This document shows, piece by piece, positions 57,299 through 64,000 of a DNA stretch of 64,000 bases. Numbering within the stretch: the first letter of the stretch is position 1; the number at the start of each line of letters is the position of its first letter. The stretch comes from Rosa chinensis (taxonomy: Eukaryota; Streptophyta; Magnoliopsida; Rosales; Rosaceae). The stretch lies in contig NC_037093.1 in NCBI RefSeq assembly GCF_002994745.2, positions 8,916,400 to 8,980,399 on the forward strand, given 5' to 3'. The translations under genes were made by a program, and so were the position numbers. Below the pieces are notes generated by a model that was given only the letters and a program-made list of their open reading frames with translations, was not told where the DNA came from and made no database searches.

Positions 57299-57992
57299 CA
57301 AGATCTTGCCTTACATAACAACTTGTATCAGAAGTGAATACACGTTTGAATGAAAATCTTACATTTGGTACTTTTATTAACCAAAAAATATAAAAAATAA
57401 AAATTAAGACTTATTCAAAATTCAGTAGTATATATATTTGGATTTATTCACACAACAATCCATCGGAAATCAGCATTACGGTGGATCGTTGAACTAGAAC
57501 CAGTACTTCGTACTCGTGTAAGTGTAGTAGGGATCACACATAAACCGACCCATGCAAAGCCATAAACTTGAAGAGTGGGAGGAAGAGCAACGTACGTCTT
57601 GCTTGGTGCATGGATTGCGTATGTAGTAATGCATGGTGGGCATCAGAATATTATGCGCAGCACAAAACTAATTCTACGCATAGTGCTTGTTTTAATCCTA
57701 CTGTAGTAGTAGTAGAAGCAGTAAAAGTAGTCTAGTACCACATGGACCAAGACTAAAACCTCTTACTGATGATCTTTCATCGAGACAGACCATCTTCATC
57801 GATCGATAGACGAAGACGATCGACTGTCTCTAATACTTGAAGCATCATCAACAGGTCTCATGGTGGCAGGCAGCTGCCCAAACTCAACTTAGATATACAC
57901 TAGCTTCAATAAGTAAATGACACAGAGGTACTTTTTTTTTTTTTTTGAGATGAACACAGAGGTACTTCATGCATATACAAAAAAAAAAAAAA

Positions 57993-58218
57993 ATCCTTCT
58001 CTCATTTGCTGTTTAAAACTCATTTACTCTTATGCAGCATAAAAATTAGTGACACAGCATAAAAAAAGGCTCGTAATTCTTGGCAGGACCGCTGGAGGGT
58101 ATCCTACTATCCTTCTCTCATTTGCTGTTTAAAACTCATTTACTCTTATGCAGCATAAAAATTAGTGATACAGCATAAAAATAGGCTCGTAATTCTTGGC
58201 AGGACCGCTGGAGGGTAT
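57993..58218. repeat. 116-bp tandem duplication upstream of array copy 10
   Basis: Units start at 57993 and 58109 (atccttctctcatttgctgt), nearly identical, each ending accgctggagggtat. Confidence 0.92.
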
Positions 58219-58231
58219 AAAAGCACAAAAC

Positions 58232-58356
58232 AAAACAGAGGTATTTTATAATACCTCATTATCATAAATTAATCCCATTCTGCTTATGCCAGTCGAACTT
58301 GTGACTAGATGGGTTTTGAGAACAACTCAAGGCCACCAAGCCACATAGCGACGGCG
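58232..58356 (-). ncRNA. tRNA-like / hairpin module, copy 10
   Basis: Head TCGCCGTCGCTATG, A-box-like TGGCTTGGTGG, arm CTTGAGTTGTTCTCAAA, B-box-like AGTTCGACTGG. The closing stem is weaker (GCC/GGC plus mismatches). The 3' hairpin GAGGTATT-ATAA-AATACCTC is intact with a changed loop, and TTTTGTTTTG follows. Confidence 0.65.
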
Positions 58357-58559
58357 AAGCAAATCTGCAAAATCTATACTATCAACCTGGAGTAATAATA
58401 TGACATCTAACTTTGTACAGATAGATTCAATCAAAGCTACAGGTGTTTTATTTGTTTATTTTCAAAGGACTTGAGAATAAGTACGTATGATAGAAATGGA
58501 CTAATGGCTGAACAAGGCCTCGCATTGTAAAAGTCTTTCGGGATTAGACCCTTTTGCAC

Positions 58560-60240
58560 CGAAAAAAGAGACAACTACTTTCACTTTTTACTTTGTTTCG
58601 ATATTTTTAGTGGCCCAAAAAGTTGACTTTTTGTTCGAGTTAGTTTATGGGAAAATTTTCTTCATAAAGTCGTAGAGGACGTTAAACCGAGTCTGTGGAC
58701 ATGCGGTACGCTTAAATCGGAATTCATATGCGAAAGTTATGATTGAAATATTAAAATTACTGTTCATGATAAGTTTTCTATAAAGGTGGATTTACATGTG
58801 GTAAGTTTCCATTTTCCAAAACTTACCCACCGACAATTTCTCTCTCTCCAACAGTTCACTATTTTCAGGCGTTTCTTAGCCATCAGGCCACCTGACGGCG
58901 CGCCACCGGTGTTGATAGGATCGCCTCCTCCTCCCGCTCAAGCTTAAAGGGGTGGTTCACAGCGATTTGGCTGGAGAAGAGAGATCGAACCCAAAAACCT
59001 CCACTGTAGCAATTTGAAATTCTGACGATTTCTCTTGATTCTGACCACCATCTTCGACGATTTCAGTCATTCTGGAAAGCCCATCCTCCACTGATGAATC
59101 CCTCCAAGTTTCATAACCCAATTTGAGGTGGGAAAGGAGAATCGACGATTTGAAGATTTCATTGTTCATATTGGTGTTCTTGCGGTTTTGCTTCAATTCT
59201 GGCCAACCAAGGTATTTTTTTGGCATTGTCGTAGTTGAGAAAGATGTTAGGAATGTTGAAGTGATCTTGCTGGTGAAATGTCATCCGGTTTGGGGTTGGC
59301 CAGCGGCGAGTGGGGCCCACGCGCCGCCAATGTGGACGGCGCATAGGGCAGGATTTGGGTTTTTGATTTTGGCTAGATAAATTAATTGTGAGTTGTAGAA
59401 CTTGTAGATATGTTTTTGATGGAAATTGGAGAAACTTGTTATGAATTGTGAATTTCCGAAGTTTGGAGAGACGGGTGTCGATTATGGGAATCCGACCTTC
59501 TGATTTCCTTTGTTTTCGCTATGGAATACTTAAATCGACGGATTGATATTAGTGGTGAAGTTTGGGTTGAATCAGGAAAGAAATAGAGATATTGGTTTAC
59601 GAGGGGTTTTCGGGTTTCGTTTTAGACTCATATTTAATTGTCGAATTGTCGTTTACAGAATATAATTTTGTACAGGACGAGGTACCGACCCATCGCTCGA
59701 CAAAGATCTATATGCTTGGCCAGGTTAGCCATATACTGTGAGTGGACCTTTGATTTTAAATGATGCATGCGAATATTTTCTGAATGAGTGATTTATTTAT
59801 TTATCGTTTTATTTATCGAGCATATTATTTGATTTTGGATTATAAATTTTGCATTGATTAGTTTTCTATCATGATTTTTGAATATGAGAGTATGATATTC
59901 AGATTTGGATTTATGATTTATAATGATTGTTGATGAGTCATTTTCCGAGGTGATTTCCATAATTAAATATTATATTTTATTTGTCGATTTTGAGATTTTT
60001 GAAAGATTTTTGAAAATGAGATTTTCGAGAAAATTGTATTCACCTATTAATTTCTCGCTTATTTGTTGATGGATTTGAGAATATCCTTTTGGCGTGTGGG
60101 ACACGCCAATTTACTTGATTATTATGAGATTCTTTGAGTACGGTTGGGAATCGTGCTCATGATTGTTATTTGCGAGATTTTGTGGAAGTCTTATTGGTTT
60201 TTAGTTTTCGTATGATTTTACTCCACCATACCTACGTTGT
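58560..60240 (+). mobile_element. LTR-like DNA (decayed gypsy LTR?)
   Basis: The style of sequence (ggcccaaaaagttgactttt near 58612, a ctataaaggtgg TATA-like box at 58777, a pyrimidine-rich leader, then a long untranslated tract) resembles LTRs of large plant gypsy elements. No matching second copy or target duplication was found. Frames at 58957-59226 and 59123-59380 look like chance. Low confidence. Confidence 0.3.
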
Positions 60241-60738
60241 AAATTTACTAATCTTTTTACATAGATTAAAATAGAGAACATTGAAATTGAAAGAAATTTT
60301 TTTTAAATAGGAGTAAATCAGATTATGATTTTATTAGGAAACTTTAATAAATTTTAATTTTTTATGAGTATAAATTAAATGAGATATTTTCATTAATTTT
60401 TTTTTTAATTGGATATGTCATATAAGGATATTCTTGGAAAAGAGAAATGGGTTAAATAAGTAAATTTAATAACTAAAATTAAAATGTAGGGTGTAATGAG
60501 CAAGTAAGGTGAATAAAGAAAATGGTAGGGTGGCAATAGCCGCACCCTTATTTTTTCATGACAAAAGCATTTAAAATGGAACACAACAAAGTAAGAAAAT
60601 GAATTTAGAATAGAGAGATATATATGAGGAAGTAGAAGGAAGATGTGAAAAAGAAGGTTGAGGTGATATGTATTTATAGTGTAAAAGTTAAAAAAAAACC
60701 ATCGGCTATAAAAATAAAAATAAAAAATAAAAACACCC

Positions 60739-60768
60739 AACGGCTAGTTGACGTCAGCAACTAGCCGT
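60739..60768. repeat. Perfect short inverted repeat
   Basis: acggctagttg / caactagccgt around acgtcag, an 11-bp stem directly left of the fold-back arms. Confidence 0.8.
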
Positions 60769-61230
60769 CGCTGACGTCATGCTTCTGTCACATTCCACTA
60801 CAAACCGTGGGCCACAGCTTTCTGATCTCATTTGTTTAAAGGGGCAAAGGGCTATGTTTAGGGCTAAATTTAGTCCTCTATACTCACATTTGGCCCTAAC
60901 ATTTAACACTTTGATCATTAGTTTGGTGGGTTGGAGTTGGATAGGGCTAAAAAATGGCCCTCTAGCACTTTGGTTTGTTGGGTTGGAGGTGGCCTTAGGT
61001 CTTCTCCAACCCAAGGAGACTAAGGACTAAAGGGCAATAATTTAGCCCAAATCATCTCCAACCCATGAGACTAAGGGCCAAAAGGCCAAAATAGAGGGCC
61101 GAATGTGAGGCGTAGTGCTAAATATAGCACTTTGAGTGGCCCTTTGCCCCTTTAAAAAAATAGATCAGATTGGTGGTGGCCCACGGGCTGCAGTTGATGC
61201 TAACGGGAGCATGACGTCAGCAAGACGTTG
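60768..61230. mobile_element. Fold-back element with arms of about 150 bp or more
   Basis: The left arm (tgacgtcatgcttctgtcac, ccgtgggccaca, tttaaaggggcaaagggc, ctcacatttggccct) is mirrored on the right (complement of agggccgaatgtgag, gggccctttgcccctttaaa-like, tggcccacggg, gcatgacgtca). Probably two head-to-head MITE copies. Confidence 0.75.
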
Positions 61231-61758
61231 GGTTTTTTTTTTTTTTTTTTTTTTTTTTTTCTGGATTCTGCGAGGTCAAGCACCATGAATTTGATATTTG
61301 CTATGTGATTGAGTTTTCAAAGCTTTCAATTTCTGATTTTAATAATTGTCAGGGTTGTCACTAACAAGTGTTTGCATTTTCTTACCTTGTTGTGTAACTT
61401 TTAAATGCTTATGTCATGAATAAAATAAATATTAAAAATATGATTCCAGTTTTATTTCATTTCAAAATTAGCTAAAGATATTTTTAATTATCTTTAAAAA
61501 AAATACAACCGAAAAAATATTTTTTATCATATAAATTATTTCAATTACTATAAGTCAATTGACTTTAAAAAATAAGCGCGCACACACACACACACACACA
61601 TATATATAACCAAATCCAAAATGTAAAAATATATTCTAGGGCTATAATTTAGCCTTGACGGGTTGGAGACTGTTGATGTTAGATCAATGAATAGTACAGA
61701 ATTTAGGGCAAAAATTTAGCCCCGGGGCCATTTTTAGCCTTTTGGGTTGGAGATGACC
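60998..61758. mobile_element. Tourist-like MITE (TTA target duplication)
   Basis: Ends GGTCTTCTCCAACCC and, inverted, GGTCATCTCCAACCC, flanked by TTA on both sides (60995-60997 and 61759-61761), as for PIF/Harbinger MITEs. It contains a T-run (61231-61260) and a (CA)n run (61579-61600). It overlaps the right arm of the fold-back, so the two structures share one origin. Confidence 0.65.
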
Positions 61759-61761
61759 TTA

Positions 61762-63509
61762 GTACTCCTCCCCACTTACTATGTGTTTGTGGGTGAGTTG
61801 AGCAAAGAGCATGGGATGCTCAAGAGCCTGGGAGGCTCCCTTACTCGTATGGTGATAACTTCTTCCCCATACTCTACTGTTACTTGACTAGCGGGGCTAG
61901 TCAGATTTTGTTTAACCAACGGAGTTGGTCTTATTTTCTTGAGCATCGAAGTTTCAGTCTTTTTACTTGGTTGTTTGTGACTAGTGGGGCTAATCAGTTT
62001 TCTTGAGTTGAACATCATTCGAATTATTTTCCTTAATTGTTGCATGCATCGGGTTTGTAAAGGAATAAACGTGGGAAAGTATAAAATTCATTTTTAAAAG
62101 AATAGAAATCAACGTATTTATTAGTAAGGAAGAAATACTTGCAGTCCTCAAAAGATCCTTACTGGTGACATGCATTATTGGAAAGCGGTTAGAATCCGAA
62201 GACGTGCTAGCTCTCCCCTGTAGGATGCTTCTCTCTTTAGTTTCCCTCCCAACTTCCCGACGAAGTTCGAATAGACACAACACACAACAAAAGATTCAAG
62301 AGTGCCACAATTTCATTTAGCAAAATCGGACTTAGGACGTAGTTCCATACAGTAATCATTTCAATCCACAACCAACATTTCCAAAACACAATAGCAACCC
62401 ACCAGATGTCACAATTCAACAATTTCCAACATCAATCACATTCCCACATATTCAAGTTGTCGTTCACATACCTTGCTCCTTTTATTTTTACCTCATACTG
62501 GGCTCACAACTTTACTGTGGTTTGTGCACTGTGGAGGAGCTTTGGGTGGCAATACTCGTTCAAATTCAAAGAACAAATAATAGCATACACAATAATTTGA
62601 CTGGAGCAAACTTAGAAAACAAAAGGCAACCATGGGTAATGTTTCAACGAACATGATTCACTGAACAACACAACAATTAGATACACACGGTTTCAATCAA
62701 TCCAACACAGCGTATGAACACCTAATAGTTGGACTTGAAAAGATGATGAGACAAATCACAACAATCGAGTCTACATAAGCAATCAAATAAACTAGACTCG
62801 ACAAAATACCCAAGAAGAAATAATTACCAAGTCCAACACCAATAGCAATGAGCACAGTTTTAACGAACCGGATTCACTGGACAAGGCGATGGATCGGTAA
62901 GTGAATCCAACAATAGCTCAACATTCAAAAGGAATAGAAAATCAAGCAAACACAAGTTCAATTGCTATGACAAATCCTTTCAGAAAAAAAAAATAACGAT
63001 TGTCGGATTAAGGAATCCAAAGGGAAAAACAAACAATAGTTCCAACTAACAACAAGTCAAAGTTCCAAAGGATAACTCTAGAGTAATTTATTTGTCGCCA
63101 GTTGTATTCAGTAATTAACAACTTTCAACCTCGGTACACATTAGGGGGATCCGGTGGCCAGTCGGGCCCTAAACCGAGTGAAGTGTTGTACTTATCTGAA
63201 CACACACTAGCAACAATCCTTTTTCACAACTCGACTTTCAACGCGCTTTCGCTTTTAGCACCCCCTTTTTTTTCCGAAAACTTCCTCGCACGTTCTCAAA
63301 ACTCGGTCTTAAAAACCGAAGTCAAACCTTTTTCGAACATCAGGTAGAAATTATAACAACCTTTACAGTCAAAGGTTCAGAAACACGTTCTTGAACAACC
63401 AATCGTCGAGTCGACTTTCAAAAGGTTTTGAAAATTTTCACAAGCTAACAAAAACTTTTTCTGGTATCAGAGGTTGTAAATTGTGGGAAATCGAAAACCC
63501 GGAACCATT
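61762..63509 (-). mobile_element. Untranslated 5' internal region of an LTR retrotransposon (minus strand)
   Basis: No gag or pol motif is visible. The region reads away from the primer binding site at 63510-63521, so it is the leader of an element whose 5' LTR is at 63527. The coding part is absent before the Tourist MITE, so the element is probably a truncated or non-coding derivative. The left boundary is unknown. Confidence 0.45.
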
Positions 63510-63521
63510 GCTCTGATACCA
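63510..63521 (-). other. Primer binding site (initiator Met-tRNA type)
   Basis: The minus strand TGGTATCAGAGC is the standard plant retrotransposon site complementary to initiator tRNA-Met, five bases from the LTR. Confidence 0.85.
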
Positions 63522-63526
63522 CTTTC

Positions 63527-64000
63527 TGTAACGCCCCAAGCTGCACCTCACCAGCTTAAGCACGTCACAGTGCCGCGAGTCTCTAAAACATAAACCGAAC
63601 GCTCGATTTATATCCTAGAGAACCGCTAGGCATTTTGCTTTAAAAAAAAAAAAAAAAAAAAAAAACTTTCTGTAAAACACAGCGGAAGCTACAAATATTT
63701 TTGAGGTGAAAACTTGAATTGCTAGCAACTATTTTGTTTGTTCAGAACTCGGATAAAGGCACACACGGGGTATGGATTTCAATGACAGAGAATCCAACTG
63801 AGTTTAACCCAAGGCTAGATAACAACAAACTCCGAAGCACGAAGTTTGAGAAATAAGATTTAGCACAACTCCAGACAAGGGTTTACCGAACTTGTTATGC
63901 ACACCCAGCTCCAACTGCTATTGTCCCATCACCAGTGCACAGTACCTGCATTCATACTGTTTTAGGGGTGAGCTTTTGTCCTAGCTGCCCAACAGGAACT
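63527..64000 (-). repeat. 5' LTR of a retrotransposon, cut by the window edge
   Basis: Starts TGTAACGCCCCAAG right after the primer binding site. 474 bp are visible. Contains an A-run (63642-63664). No second copy is in the window. Confidence 0.75.

Noticed and set aside
44080..58340. Hammerhead ribozyme (ctgatg motif in array heads)
   Set aside because: CTGATG occurs but the GAAA and cleavage-site (GUC/GUH) core elements are missing in the right places.
44893..58356. Canonical tRNA genes in the array heads
   Set aside because: Heads have A/B boxes and a closing stem but a non-standard T-arm, no clear anticodon loop of seven and no CCA-type end, so tRNA-like only.
60405..60740. 111-codon minus-strand frame rich in Phe/Tyr
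   Set aside because: AT-rich, low-complexity chance frame without family similarity.
63102..63347. 81-codon plus frame near the right edge
   Set aside because: Antisense to the leader of the right-edge LTR element; no recognised domain.

Overview
This window is plant nuclear DNA from a eudicot. It has GT-AG split genes, a plastid-type sulfur-assimilation kinase, and plant lineages of LTR retrotransposons, LINEs, Mutator-like elements, hAT-like and Tourist-like MITEs. The repeat content and the 4-TM orphan protein make me think of Rosaceae (strawberry/rose group), but that is an impression, not a test. No bacterial-style features, CRISPR arrays or canonical tRNA/rRNA genes were found.

Layout. 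Positions 1-2.64 kb hold the 5' two-thirds of a DNA polymerase kappa gene (minus strand, cut by the left edge). 4.19-22.69 kb is one Ty1/copia element (213-bp LTRs, 5-bp target duplication) swollen to 18.5 kb by two later insertions. One is a 3.4-kb solo LTR (8.3-11.8 kb). The other is a 7.7-kb Pack-MULE-like element (13.7-21.4 kb) carrying pieces of at least five cellular genes: PEX7, UBP12/13, alpha-COP, ribosomal protein S9 and a PP2A B'' subunit. The copia landed just downstream of a small four-helix membrane protein gene (22.75-23.38 kb, minus). A partial duplicate of that gene's 3' end lies at 25.1-25.4 kb plus 35.0-35.2 kb. It is split by a complete 9.6-kb Ty3/gypsy element of Tat type (25.37-34.99 kb, minus) that carries an extra antisense ORF.

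35.6-39.0 kb is a Mutator-type MITE with long terminal inverted repeats, split by a second 2.9-kb MULE. 40.65-43.2 kb is an intact, seven-exon adenylylsulfate (APS) kinase gene (plus strand), the clearest complete house-keeping gene here.

Downstream of the APS kinase gene, from 43.97 to 58.36 kb, ten copies of an unusual module all lie on the minus strand. Each copy has a tRNA-like head with A-box and B-box matches and a 7-8 bp closing stem, then a spacer of about 20-95 nt, then a near-invariant 8-bp hairpin and a run of four or more T. They look like RNA polymerase III transcription units: either a locally amplified noncoding RNA family or an odd same-strand cluster of T-tailed SINEs. The array is split by younger insertions: LINE inside LINE (46.3-48.5 kb), a MULE (48.5-50.0 kb), a decayed gene (50.4-54.4 kb), and an hAT-like element (51.8-54.1 kb) that itself contains a MULE with a captured fasciclin-like gene fragment.

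The last 5.5 kb holds LTR-like DNA, a fold-back/Tourist MITE pair, and the start of a further LTR retrotransposon (minus strand) whose LTR runs off the right edge.

Main functional content: translesion synthesis (POLK), sulfation donor supply (APS kinase), one uncharacterised membrane protein, and the putative Pol III array. Almost everything else is nested mobile DNA and captured or decayed gene fragments. Exon borders were placed by eye from reading frame, splice dinucleotides and remembered family sequences; no alignment program was run.
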